DNA of 64,000 nt from Syngnathus acus (GCF_901709675.1 NC_051090.1:12003842-12067841); one strand, 5' to 3'. Shown: positions 41,444 through 53,325, counted from the first letter of the stretch. Notes: generated by a model from the sequence alone, not told the origin. Made by a program: numbers and translations.

Positions 41444-43204
41444 AGTCATTAAGGCTGGTGATGTGGCGTTTCTTGGGCAGGGGGACTATAGTGGAGGATT
41501 TTAAACAGGATGGGACAGTGGACTCGGTAAGGGACTGGTTGAAGATCTTTGTGAAGACTCCAGCCAGCTGATCTGCGCAGTCCTTTAGGACACGCCCAGT
41601 GACGCCGTCAGGACCCGCAGCCTTCCTCGGGTTGATGGTCTGCAGTGTGCGCCTCACCTTGTGCTCCTTCACTGTGAGGGTGAAGCTGCTGCGGACTGTG
41701 GGATGTGATGTGGCCGCTTCAGGTGGCTCGGACTCGAACCGGGCAAAGAAGGTGTTAAGGTCCTCTGCCAGTGAGGCGTCCCCTTCAGCAGCTCCGATGG
41801 TGGTTCTGTAGTTGGTGAGATGCTGGACTCCCTGCCACACCTGCTTGCTGTTGTTGCTGTCCAGGTGATCCTCAATCCTCCTCTTATAGTCAAGCTGGGC
41901 CGCTCTGATGCCTCTCCTCAGGTTGGCTCTGGCTGTGCTGTAGAGAGCCCCGTCCTCAGACCTGAGGGACAGGGCGGTGTCCCTCTCCTCCAGCAGCCGA
42001 AGGACCTCCCGGGTCATCCAGGGCTTCTGGTTGGGGTATATCCGTATGGGTTTGTCCACTGTGACAGTGTCTTTGCAGTGCTTGATATAACACAGAACAC
42101 TGTCTGTGAACACGTTCAGGTCCCGGTGTTCGAAGATGTCCCAGTTAGTCCTGTCGAAGCAGTCCTGCAACTGCTGAGAGGTGTCATCAGGCCAGGTTTT
42201 AACAGTTTTAGTGATGACAGGAGCTGATTTCCTGATGGTGGTATATGCAGGGATTAATAGCAGTGACATGTGGTCAGACTGGCCCAGGTGAGGTAGCTGT
42301 TATGCCCTGTAGCCTAGCTTGATGTTGGAGTAGACCTTGTCCAGAGTGTTAACTCCTCTAGTGGCACATTTAACATGCTGGTGGAATCGAGGGAGTGCTG
42401 CTTTCAAGTCTGCATGATTAAAGTCCCCTGCTATGATGTGGACTGCGTCAGGATATCTGCTCAGCTGGCTGCTAATACTGCCATGTAATAGTCCAATAGC
42501 TAGCTTAGCATGTAGACAACAGTCGTCATGACTACGGTAAATTCACGAGGGAGGTAAAAGGGCCTGCATTTAATAGTCACATACTCCAGGTCCGGGCAGC
42601 AGTGACTGTCTACAGTCACCATATTAGTACACCAGTTGTTATTGACGTACATACAGAGCCCCCCCCCCCCCCCCCCCCCCCTTGCTCTTGCCGGAGTTCT
42701 CAGTCCTGTCATGACGCTGTGTGGTGTAGCCTGCTAGCTCGATAGCAGAGTCCGGTATGAGTGGATGAAGCCAGGTTTCCGTGATCAGCACCATGCAGCA
42801 GTCCTTCGCGGTCCGGTTCGCAGACATCTGTAGCCTTAGTTCATCCATCTTGTTAGCGAGAAACCTGGCGTTGGTGAGAAACAGGCTAGGGAGCGGTGGT
42901 TTGAACGGCCGCTTCCGTAGCCTGGTTAGTGCGCTGGCCCTGCAGCCTCACTTTTGCCTCCCCTCTGCCTTCGCTTGCTCCCAGCGGGGATGGTGATCCA
43001 AGGGGAGCCAGGGCGCCTGATGATATCCTCCGGTGTGTTTTGCGAGTGGTGAAACTCCGCTATGACACTCAACTCGCAGCAAACTCCTATCCTGAGGAGC
43101 TCCTCATATGATTGACATACAGTGGGTACAAACACTAACAAAAAACAAACAATGCGTAGATCGGGAGAGCACAGAGCCACTGCAACTGCGTGCACCGCCA
43201 TTAC
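41444..43204 (-). mobile_element. jockey/L2-type LINE, 5' part only, 3'-truncated
   Basis: The minus-strand frames give a 5' segment from 43201 (MAVHAVAV), the endonuclease start MDELRLQM and ITETWLHP (42639-42848), then a long ORF 41409-42269 between endonuclease and RT ending KKRHITSLNDY at the junction with minisatellite DNA (41443). The early RT motif INPRKAAGPDGVTGRVLK is present; the catalytic core and 3' end are missing. A 23-base C-run at 42659-42681 expands a glycine run and shifts the frame. Loss of the 3' side cannot come from normal 5' truncation, so a later deletion or rearrangement is likely. Confidence 0.8.
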
Positions 43205-44117
43205 GTTTTATAAAATAATCAAAAGGTCTCTCTGAGTCTGACTGTGTCCTGAGTTGGCCTTTCCCTTGCACTGCTCCCTGGACTTGTCTTGCCAGTATAC
43301 TCTGCATCTGCTGGGAGTGTCAGAAAAACCAGCATAATAATTATATTATCGACAAGAACACATCTAAACAATATCAGAAGAATGACATGGTTAAATATAT
43401 GCTTTTTTTCCAAATGTTTCATGCATAGTCATAGCGTATTCAATTCCATGTATTGATAGATGACTGTCTGTTCTTTACCTGTCAGCTGCTCTCATCTGGT
43501 ACTAGGCCTACTTTCTGAAGCACCAAAACTGGCAATATTTCCACCTTTGCATAGGAAACAGACATATATTTTATTATTAATTTAGCCAGGGCCAGTTCCA
43601 AAGTTTAGAGGAATGTGCAAGGTCAAAGGTCTGGGCATGTTTTCACTTGGCATTGTGCAAGATTTTCACTCATGTTCCATACGAAATTAACCACAGAAGA
43701 AGGGCAATGGGTTGCTTAACCATAAAAAGAGAGGGGTGACGTTGCCTTGCTTACCTGACTTCTGTTGTCTTTACTCATTGTCATAAGAACGCCTCTTTCT
43801 TTGCCCGATTTAAAATGCCGCAACATCTTTGCGGCTACAAGTCCACGACATGCTTCTGCAAGCCATGCAGCGCTACTAGTCTACAACACACGTGACAGAA
43901 TCAATAATGACGTCATGCGCGTGAGGCCTAACGCGTACAGCGTAGTGCGCATATTGGCCGCGCCGCTACTGTGTGTAAGGATGTGGAGTTCAATATTTGA
44001 GCAGATGTGACCCCCTGCACCCGTCCATCACTACACATTGTCAAAGTGCACGAAAAACGTCTTGTCATCCAAGTTAGCTAGTTGCACTTAAAATGTAGCA
44101 GGTCTTATTTATAATTA
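43205..44117. other. Intron 3, unassigned sequence
   Basis: Contains short ORFs only, without recognised motifs. The first ~220 bases may be the 5' untranslated part of the LINE. No terminal repeats or tRNA-like boxes stand out. Confidence 0.4.
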
Positions 44118-44706
44118 AAACCAATTTACCCAGCGAGGGTACGAGTTGATTTGGTGCCTAGTGTATATACACGGGTCGTCCGAAGCAACTTGACACGGTC
44201 GCGTTACTAGCGTTCACGACATTCTCACAGTTGGGCATTATGCATATATGACATGATCAACTTTGCAGATACATAAGGAATGGGTCAAAGCACTACAGTA
44301 ACAATGTTACCAAAGTTATATTTATCGGCTTTGCGTATTAGTGTGTGTGGAGAGGACAGAATTTCACAAATGATTGTCATGTGATGTGCAAAGAGGTAGC
44401 GGGTAGGATACAGAATAGTTCACTGCTGAAAAAGTACACTTGCACAGCCCCCCAGCCAAGGATGGTTTAATGTTCTGTTAAGTTTGACATGAGAACACTC
44501 TTTGCACAATATAGACTATTGAATATTAAACTGATCGTGTGTGTGCGCGTGTGCATGCGTGTGTGTTCACCTGCCTATAAGGCCTTTTTAATTTCAATAT
44601 TGTGCAAGGAGTGCTCTCATGTCAAATTTAACAGAACATTAAACCATCCTTGACAGTAGGCACCAGATCAACTCGTACCCTCACTGGGGAAATTGGTTTT
44701 AAATTT
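44118..44706. repeat. Imperfect palindrome (~120-base arms) interrupted by ~285 bases
   Basis: The outer arms AACCAATTTACCCAGCGAGG (44121) and CTCACTGGGGAAATTGGTTT (44682), and the inner arms GGATGGTTTAATGTTCTGTT (44460) and AACAGAACATTAAACCATCC (44630), are inverted matches. The left arm is split by 44167-44450, which the right arm lacks. The loop is a ~60-base TG-rich stretch. This may be a foldback-type element with a later insertion. Confidence 0.8.
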
Positions 44707-44733
44707 AAATAATACATTTTGTAAGCGTTAGAG

Positions 44734-45598
44734 CAGGTCCCCAACCTTTTTTGCGCCACGGACCGGTTACGTGTCAGAAATATTTTCGCGGACCGGCCTT
44801 CATATAAATAAATAATACATTTATATAAAGAAATAATACATTTATAATAAATATATAAATACAATGACATAAAATGATATGACTGGCATAAAAACAAGGA
44901 TAAACGACATAAAAATAAAACTCACCATTACGTTGAATTAGTGGGAGTACTGAGCTTGTTTCTCAGAAACGAGCCGGTCCCTTCTAGGCGTAATCGGCGA
45001 CAATGACACCCAAAGTGGTTAAGGTTTGTCTTTCAATGCAGGATGCTTGGTCTCCATGTGCCGAAGCAGTTTTGAAGGCTTCATTGCCTTAGCTAGCCTG
45101 TTGCCACATATTATGCAGAGTGGGCTTGGCGCGTCAGGGTCACCTGTGACGATAAATCCATATTTTAAGTAGGACTCCAGAAATTTTCTTTTAAATGCAG
45201 CTTTCCTTTTCGTAGAAGTCGTAGCCTCTTCTTCTTCCGTCTCCTCATTGGGCTTATTTCCCTTTCCAAAGAAGCTTTCCAAACATCTCTGTTTCTTGCT
45301 CATATTTGCTTGCTTTGCGGGCTCGACTGAGGTGACATGTCACGTGACCGAGACGAGCGTCTTGACCTGAACCGACGGATGTAATTGGGAAAAAGAATCA
45401 CCAATTTTTTTATATTTTTCAAAATACATTTTTATTCATTTTTGCTAGCTTTGTGGGCTCGACTGGGGAAACATGTCACGTGACCGGGATGAGCGTCTTG
45501 ACCTGAATTAATTGAGCATCGATAAAAAATGTTTTATTTTTTTTTTCTTCTGTGCGGCTTGGGGGCCCGGTCCGCGGACCGGGGGTTGGGGACCCCTG
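44734..45598 (-). mobile_element. hAT transposon derivative with imperfect 8-bp target duplication
   Basis: The ends are CAGGTCCCCAACC and, in reverse, CAGGGGTCCCCAACC, followed by GCGGACCGG-type blocks on both sides. The flanks CGTTAGAG (44726-44733) and CATTAGAA (45599-45606) match at six of eight bases, consistent with an old hAT duplication. A BED-finger exon is inside. About 80 bases (45300-45380) are repeated at 45437-45515. Confidence 0.85.
45019..45303 (-). pseudogene. hAT transposase N-terminal BED zinc-finger exon (ZBED5-like)
   Basis: 94-codon minus-strand ORF: MSKKQRCLESFFGKG, an acidic stretch, a basic KRKAAFKRKFLESYLKYGF, then PLCIICGNRLAKAMKPSKL with RHMETKHP, giving a C-x2-C...H-x4-H finger. 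This layout is usual at the start of ZBED5/Buster-like hAT transposases. The core is deleted. Confidence 0.8.
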
Positions 45599-45606
45599 CA
45601 TTAGAA

Positions 45607-46354
45607 TGCATGGCTCGTAGTATAGCGGTAAAGCCATCGCCTTGACAGTGTTTTCTTATTAATTTTTGTCACGGGTTCAATCACGCATTCTACTGTATGT
45701 TTTCTTAAATTTTTTTACTGTTTGCAATTTCTTGCAGCTAGTCGGAAATGTAAAGGAGATGTTTTGTTCTGTGTGTTTATTGAGGAATTGAACAGTTTTG
45801 CAGTTCGACACTTATTATGTGGCTTGTGACGAATTTGGAGTCAGGAAACACAAGATTAATGAACTAGCTTTGCCCTTACGGCCACGTCTGGATTCGGGGA
45901 GCCAGTACTTGGAAGCGAGTTGAACCATAACATTGGGAAGCTATGGCAATCTTTATTCCACTTAGACTTGGTACGCATCTATCCAGTGACTTTTCCATCG
46001 TAATAAACTCGGTGAAATCTGATTTTCAGAGTCGACACTGGAATATGACCTTTGCCCCACTGTGAAGGGCTGACTCTCGGTTTGGTTCAAATTTGAACAC
46101 AAAACCAAAATCCCGCCCTTGGCTTTGGTGACACCAACAGGACAAAAACATAGCAAAATTATGCTAGTTTTCATTTTTGGGGGCGGGTTGAGTACGTTTG
46201 TTCTTGCGTTTGTCTCTAGTTGACTTGTGTTGTTGTGTGTGCCCAATAATCATGGGCGCATTTTTGTACTTTTGCACTCGTGTTTGTGTGTTTTGCGTGT
46301 CTGTTTGCATGTGCTTTCCTTTGTTGACGTGCATGCTCGCATGTGCTCACGCAG
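45607..46354. other. Intron 3 end; one weak tRNA-like stretch
   Basis: Between the hAT and exon 4. Bases 45615-45690 have an A-box-like TAGTATAGCGGTA and a B-box-like GGGTTCAATC separated by a T-rich insert, perhaps a decayed tRNA-derived repeat. The rest shows nothing beyond a TG-rich run leading to the acceptor GCTCACGCAG. Confidence 0.35.
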
Positions 46355-46496
46355 CGTGAAGTGTCAAAAGGCGGCGGCGGAAGCCCCTCCCCCTCTGCCC
46401 CAGAACCCGGCGCCACCTGAGTCCCGGTCCGGTAGGCTGTGCACGGCGCCCACCATTGTCGCCTTGCTGTTCGGCTCCCGCTTCCTCATCAACTGA
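46355..46496 (+). CDS. Host gene, coding exon 4 with stop
   Basis: The split codon CT|C restores Leu, then VKCQKAAAEAPPPLPQ and a proline-rich segment, ending in a hydrophobic IVALLFGSRFLIN before TGA (46494-46496). It is the only frame of the exon that stays open, and it matches the phase left by exon 3. GTGAGT follows the TGA directly, so a further exon (from 46576) may be 3' untranslated or may belong to another isoform. A good AATAAA lies at 46982. Confidence 0.7.
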
Positions 46497-46575
46497 GTGA
46501 GTGACACCTGCCTGCTCGCGCCATGATGATGTCATCGCGCGACCGTTTCTAATGCGTGCGTGTGTATGTGTGTAG

Positions 46576-46990
46576 GGGAACCTGACGCAGGAAGCCGAGC
46601 ACTGGTTCGATAATGGGTGGACCCTGGAGAGACTATACACTGCTGTACAAGAACACGCACACAAGCGCGAACACTCTCACACATATACACACACACATAT
46701 ACACACACACACATATACGCACACACGTACACGTGTACACGCACGCACTGCCGTTTTTGATAAGATGCGGACACGTTACTGCCACCAGAGGTCGCCACTA
46801 ATTAGCCGAAACCGTTGAAGTCCCGCTGAGTATTTATTTCAAAGCGCTCACTACACAAACTGTCGTCTCTCTGCTTCATCCCCAAGCGCGCCGTTTGCTC
46901 TCCCATCCCGCGCTGGGCTACTCAGAGGCTGCCGCAATTTCTCATCATCGCAGATAAGAATAGCCATGTCCCTACCGTGGCTAATAAAGA
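46576..46990 (+). other. Possible last exon / 3' UTR of the host gene
   Basis: After an acceptor-like TGTATGTGTGTAG, an open stretch begins GNLTQEAEHWFDNGW and runs into a CA repeat (46675-46745). Unique GC-moderate sequence follows, up to GTGGCTAATAAAGACATC, a plausible polyadenylation region. It joins in frame only by passing the TGA of exon 4, so 3' UTR is the simpler reading. Confidence 0.45.
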
Positions 46991-47132
46991 CATCTTAAAC
47001 AACTTTAGTCTTCTCATTGGACGGCGACAAAATGTTTTACTCCATATGGGCACTTTTACGCCTCCATATTTATGTTCTTTGTCAAACTAGATCTGCCACG
47101 TTAGTCAAGAATAATATCAAGAATATTTGTTG

Positions 47133-50100
47133 TTCACCCCTCCGTGAGTCGTCACCTTATCGTGGTGGAGGGGTTTGCGTGCCCCTATGATCCTAGGAGC
47201 CATGTTGTTGCTTCATGCCCCTGGTAGGGTCACCCATGGCAAAAGGGTCCTAGGTGAGGGGCCAGACAAAGCACGGCTCACCCAAGCCCCTTATGACGAA
47301 AAACACAAATGGACTTCATTTTCCCTTGCCCGGACGCGGGTCACCGGGGTCCCCCTCTGGAGCCAGGCCTGGAGGTGGGGCTCGAAGGCGAGCGCCTGGT
47401 GGCCGGGCCTTCGCCCATGGGGCCCGGCCGGGCACAGCCCGAAAAGAAAACGTGGGTCCCCCTTCCGATGGGCTCACCACCTGTAGGAGGGGCCAAAAGG
47501 GTCGGGTGCAAAGTGAACTGGGCGGCCGCAAAAGGCGGGGACCTTGGCGGTCCAATCCCCGGCTGCAGAAGCTGGCTCTTGGGACATGGACTGTCACCTC
47601 TCTGGCTGGAAAGGAGCCCGAGCTGGTGTGTGAGGGAGAAAAGTTCCGACTAGACATAGTCGGACTTGCCTCCACACATAGTTTTGGCTCTGGTACAAGC
47701 CCTCTTGAGAGGGGCTGGACTCTCTTCCACTATGGAGTTGCCCACGGTGAGAGGCGTCGAGCAGGTGTGGGCATACTTATTGCCCCCCGGCTGGGCACCT
47801 GCACATTGGGGTTCACCCCGGTGAACGAGAGGGTAGCCTCCCTCCGCCTTCGGGTGGGGGGACGGGTCCTGACTGTTGTTTGTGTCTATGCACCAAACAG
47901 CAGCTCAGAGTACCCACCCTTCTTGGAGTACCTGGAGGAAGTACTGGAGAGCGCTCCTTCTGGGGACTCCATCGTTCTACTGGGTGACTTCAATGCTCAT
48001 GTGGGCAATGACAGTGAGACCTGGAAGGGTGTGATTGGGAGGAACGGCCCCCCCGATCTGAATCCGAGCGGTGTTCTATTATTGGACTTCTGTGCTCGAC
48101 ACGGATTTTCTATAATGAACACCATGTTCAAGCATAAGAGTGTCCATGTGTGCACTTGGCACCAGGACACCCTAGGCCGCAGTTCGATGATCGACTTTGT
48201 AGTCGTGTCATCGGATTTGCGGCCGCATGTTTTGGACACTCGGGTGAAGAGAGGGGCGGAGCTGTCAACTGATCACCACCTGGTGGTGGGTTGGCTCCAA
48301 TGGTGGGGGAAGATGCCGGTCCGACCTGGCAGGCCCAAACGCTCTGTGAGGGTCTGCTGGGAACGTTTGGCAGAATCCCCTGTCAGAGCTTTTCCCACGT
48401 CCCGGGGTAGGCAGGGGACATTGAGTCCGAGTGGCCCATGTTCCGCGCCTCCATTGTTGAGGCAGCCGACTGGAGATGTGGCCGTAAAGTCGTTGGTGCC
48501 TGTCGTGGCGGCAATCCCCGAACCCGCTGGTGGACACCGACGGTAAGGGATGCCGTCAAGCTGAAGAAGGAGTCCTATCAGGTCGTTTTGGCCTGCGGGA
48601 CTCCGGAGGCAGCTGACAGGTACCGGATGGCCAAGCGGAACGCGGCTTCGGCGGTTGCTGAGGCAAAAACCCGGGCGTGGGAGGAGTTTGGCGAGGCCAT
48701 GGAGAATGACTTCCGGACGGGTTCGAGGAAATTCTGGTCCACCGTCCGGCGTCTCAGGAGGGGGAAGCAGTGCACCGTCAACACTGTTTACAGTGGAGAT
48801 GGCGTGCTGTTGACCTCGACTCGGGACGTCGTGAGTCGGTGGGGAGAATACTTCGAAGACCTCCTCAATTCCACCTACACGCCTTCCATTGTGGAAGCAG
48901 GGCCTGGAGACTCTGAGGCGGACTCTCCGATCTCTGGGGTCGAAGTCACTGAGGTAGTTAAAAAACTCCTCGGTGGCAGGGCCCCGGGGGTGGATGAGAT
49001 CCGCCCGGAGTTCTTAAGGGCTCTGGATGTTGTGGGGCTGTCATGGCTGACACGCCTCTGCAGCATTGCGTGGACATCGGGGACGGTGCCTCTGGATTGG
49101 CAGACTGGGGTGGTGGTTCCCCTCTTTAAGAAGGGGGACCGGAGGGTGGGTTCCAATTACAGGGGAATCACACTCCTCAGCCTCCCTGGCAAGGTCTATT
49201 CAGGGGTGCTGGAGAGGAGGGTCCGTTGGGAGGTCGAACCTCGGATCCAGGAGGAGCAGTGTGGCTTTCGTCCTGGCCGTGGAACAGTGGACCAGCTCTA
49301 CACCCTCGGCAGGATCCTTGAGGGTGCATGGGAGTTCGCCCAACCAGGCCACAGGTGTTTTTTGGACTTGGAGAAGGCGTTCGACCGTGTCCCTCGGGAG
49401 GTTCTGTGGAGGGTGCTTCGAGAGTACGGGGTGCCGAGCCAACTGATAAGGGCGGTTCGGTCCCTGTATCACCGATGCCAGAGTTTGGTCTGCATTTCCG
49501 GCAGTAAGTCGGATTCGTTCCCAGTGAGGGTTGGACTCCGCCAAGGCTGCCCTTTGTCACCGATTCTGTTCATAATTTTTATGGACAGAATTTCTAGGCG
49601 CAGCCAAGGCGTTGAGGGTGTTCGGTTTGGGGACCTCAGCATCGCGTCTCTGCTTTTTGCAGACGAGGTGGTGCTGTTGGCTTCTTCAGGCCGTGATCTC
49701 CAGCTCTCACTGGAGCGGTTCGCAGCCGAGTGTGAAGCGGTCGGGATAAGGGTCAGCACCTCCAAATCAGAGTCCATGGTCCTTGGTCGGAAAACGGTGG
49801 AATGCCCTCTCCGGATCGGGGATGAGATCCTGCCCCAAGTGGAGGAGTTCAAGTATCTTGGGGTCTTGTTCACGAGTGAGGGCAGGTTGGAGCGCGAGAT
49901 CGACAGGCGGATTGCTGCAGCGACGGCAGTAATGCGGACTCTGTACCGGTCTGTCGTGGTGAAGAGAGAGCTGAGCCAAAAGGCAAAGCTCTCGATTTAC
50001 CGGTCGATCTATGCTCCTACCCTCACCTGTGGTCGGTCACAAGCTATGGGTCGTGACCGAAAGAACGAGATCCAGGATACAAGCGGCCGAAATGAGATTC

Positions 50101-50458
50101 CTCCATAGGGTGTCCGGGCTCTCCCTTAGAGATAAGGTGAGAAGCTCGGTCATCCGGGAGAGACTCGGAGAAGAGCCGCTGCTCCTACACGTTGAGAGGA
50201 GCCAAATGAGGTGGCTCGGGAGTCTCATCAGGATGCCTCCTGGACGCCTCCCTGGGGAGGTGTTCCGGGCATGTCCCGCCGGTAGGAGACCCCGGGGACG
50301 ACCCAGGGCGCGCTGGAGAGACTATGTATCTCAGCTGGCCTGGGAACGCCTTGGAATCCCCCGGGATGAGCTGGATGAAGTGGCTGGGGAGAGGGAACTC
50401 TGGGAGTCCCTCCTAAAGCTGCTGCCCCCGCGACCCGACCCCGGATAAGCGGAAGAAG
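47133..50458 (+). mobile_element. Rex3/RTE-like LINE, long copy with frame breaks
   Basis: It includes a 5' untranslated start (CCGTGAGTCGTCACCTTATC) and an N-terminal Pro/Gly-rich segment lacking from the other copy. ORF 47254-48546 spans this segment and the AP-endonuclease ([18 protein letters not shown]). A 28-base loss near 48390 between CAG repeats shifts the frame; ORF 48438-50108 holds the RT (DLEKAFDRVP, GLRQGCPLSP, then LLFADEVV where the other copy has DD). A four-base GGTC duplication at ~50035 shifts it again; 50011-50448 gives the C-terminal domain. The RT catalytic change D-to-E plus the shifts make it inactive. Confidence 0.9.
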
Positions 50459-50508
50459 ATGGATGGATGGATGGATGGATGGATGGATGGATGGATGGAT
50501 GGATGGAA
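50459..50508. repeat. (GGAT)n LINE tail
   Basis: Twelve GGAT units closing the long Rex3-like copy; the other copy has eight. Confidence 0.95.
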
Positions 50509-51038
50509 GACCGTGTGACAATACCCAGACGTCAGACATGCCCCCCAGCTCATCTCGACAACTACCGAGTTAGCTACGTAGGGCACAGGCAACCAGATAG
50601 GCATGGGCACGAAGAGGAGTGGCCTTCTCACCAGGAGGGAGCGGCCAAGATGACCCCCCCTCGCTTCACCCACTCTCCCTATACTGACCATCACGGGCGG
50701 GATGCTGACCTTCAGGAGATGGACCTGTACCATCCAGAGCGGCAGAGCTACAGTCCGGAAACCCAGCTAGCCCACCGGCAGTATTCAGAGAGAGGGCCCA
50801 GGGAGGAAGTCCGAGAACCACCCTTACCTCATCTAGCACCTCACGCCCGCGTCTTGAGAGCAGAAAAATGAGATATAAGAAAGGAGAGTAGCATGTAACA
50901 GCAGTCGCAGAGCTTCATCCACGCCGGTGTCGCCGCATTCAGGGAAGTTCAAGCCGAGATGCGAAGGCTAACCGACACAGTACTTAGTCTTCAACAGGCT
51001 ATGCCGTCAGCCAAGAAGAACCCTATTCGGCCCGCCTT

Positions 51039-52240
51039 GTGGAGGGGGAGGAAGAGGATTGGCCCGAACCCCCGCCGTGGACCAACACCGTCGACCACGA
51101 CAACCTGCCGCCTCCGGCACCAGCAGTGACGGACAGAATAGATAAGCTAATCTCCGAGTTACAGCAGATGAAGATTCAAGCATCCAGCAACGGTGACATG
51201 TCACCAGCGAAGCCCTTCCAAGCCTCAGTCTTCCGCCTCTACAGCGCTTCCAGTCCCCAGTGCCGACTCTACCTCAGAGACCAGAGTACCAGCTCCCGCC
51301 TAGCAGGGCTACACCCTACGCTGCTGCTTACGCAGTTCAGCAGCCTTCAAACTTTCATCAGCCTGCCTACGCACAGCCTCTACGTCCTAGACTTGCTTCC
51401 CATGCAGCAACCAGTAACCCTCAACAGTTCGCTCAACCACCAGCCGTCGCACAGCAGGCTTCAAGGACACCAGGACAAGCCTGGCAGGGCCCAGCCACCT
51501 TTCCCCGTGATTCAGCCGTCACAACCGAGCAAAGCTATAGGGGGACGAGCCCAAACCATACCTCACTTCAGCCGCCGAGATCCATGTGAGTTTGCACGTT
51601 TGAAGATGGCCCTAGAGAGCATTTTGCCAGAAGAAGCCACTGAACTCTTCAAGTACCAGATTCTGGTTGATCTCCTTAAACTCGAGGAGGCTAAGTTGAT
51701 TGCCGACTCCTACCTCAACTCACCGATGCCCTACACGGACACCATGTCTGCCCTCAACGAGAAATTTGGTCAGCCACACCAACTAGCTCTCAAGAAGATC
51801 GCCAGCGTCCTTGACTCACCTGATGTTCGCCGTGGTGACATGCAGCCTTCGAGCGGTTCGCCCTTCATGTCCAGTCGCTGGTTGGGCTTCTAAAGACACT
51901 GGGCACTGATGGTGAAGCTGAACTTCGCTGTGGGTCCCATGTGGTGCGACTCCTCAGCAAACTACCGCCAGAGCAGCGTGCAGACTTCCGTCGGTGCACC
52001 TTCCAACAGGCAGGCACTACGCCTAACATGCTCAACCTGGCTCAGTGGCTGAAATATGAATCGTGGTGTCAAGACTTTGATGGGCCAACCGCATCTAGCG
52101 GGCTGAGCACCTACGTCCGAGAGCCGCCAAGAACAGCAAACTGTCACTGTTCTCCATGGCTCCAAGAGCCTAGAGGACCCCAGAGAGACCTGAAGAGTAA
52201 AGGGGGGGGAGCCAGACCCTACTGCCCTCTGCGAGAATGA
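51039..52240 (+). pseudogene. BEL/Pao gag fragment
   Basis: 51039-51893 and 51941-52240 lie in different frames. The conserved part is 51580-52000; one shift falls near 51850 (after DSPDVRRGD). Such gags bind element RNA and assemble particles; here the protein would be truncated. Confidence 0.75.
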
Positions 52241-52478
52241 AGAGCACTTCCTCAGTCAGTGTCCGGAAGTTAGCAGGGAAGCACTCGTCGACTGAATAAA
52301 GGCCAACAAAAGGTGCTGGCGCTGTGCAAGACCCCACCAAGCAGCTCAGTGCGACCTGAAGAAGCTTTGCGGTCTGTGCCAAGGTAAATATCTACAGGTC
52401 CTTCATGAGGTCAACGACAGGCGGCCTAGACCTTCAAACCGCGTCGACAGTCAACAGGCGAGCCCCACTACTGAGGTA

Positions 52479-53325
52479 TTGTACGTCGACCGCCCACCAG
52501 AAGGCAACAGAGTCTTACTAAAAGTCGTCCAGGTCATTCTTCGCAATGGCAACCGTACCCTGACAACCTACGCCATCCTGGACGACGGCTCAAAGAATAA
52601 TGCTGCGCTCAGCAGCTGCCCAAGAGCTTGGCATGCGAGGAGTGAGGGAGGACCTCCCATTGGGGACCATGCGGCAGGACGTCCAGACACTTCGTGGGTC
52701 TACTGTGTCCTTCCACATCTCCCCGGCTGCTGATCCAAAGATCAGCTTCAAAGTCTCCAAGGCCTTCACAGCAGCACGCCTTGGCCTGGCCGACCAGTCC
52801 TACCCGACAGACCAACTCCGGCAGAGGTACTCCCACCTCACTGGACTACCAATAAGGACTTTCCACAAGGTCAAACCATTGTTGCTGATAGGATCAGACC
52901 ACCCACATCTGATAACCACCATCAAAACGATCAGACTGGGCACTCCAGGCGGACCAGCTGCTATCTGTACCAGACTAGGTTGGGCCCTGCAGGGTCTGGT
53001 GAAGTTCACTCAGAACAGTTCGAGACCACATCAGTTTCTGGTGACATTCGTTCCCCAACCTCCCGAAAACTGGCCAGTCAGACCCAGCGCTGACCCCAAA
53101 GATGACGCCTCTGAGCTGAGAAAGTCCGTCTTCTGTGGTGTCAACACAGTCATGGCCAATGCAGCAGATACCAAGCAGCATGACACTTGCCAAGACCTGC
53201 TGCACGCTACAGTCCATGAGCTGCACGGGGCGGCAGATCAGAGCGGCAAACCCACCGCTGAAGATTACCGAAAGGCAGAGTTCCTTATCTTTAAGCGATC
53301 CCAGCGTGAGAGCTTCCCCAATTAG
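52479..53325 (+). pseudogene. BEL/Pao protease region fused to pre-integrase region
   Basis: The protease motif AILDDGS is in frame at 52479-52600. The frame then shifts and continues to 53325 (AAAQELGMRG, VSFHISPAAD, LVKFTQN). At about 53150-53290 the sequence passes to KAEFLIFKRSQRESFP, which in intact relatives lies after the RT and RNase H, so about 1.5 kb of pol is deleted here. The size is inferred from the family's usual layout. Confidence 0.7.

Noticed and set aside
45615-45690. Functional tRNA gene
   Set aside because: A- and B-box-like motifs are there, but the anticodon arm is disrupted by a T-rich insert and no acceptor stem pairs.
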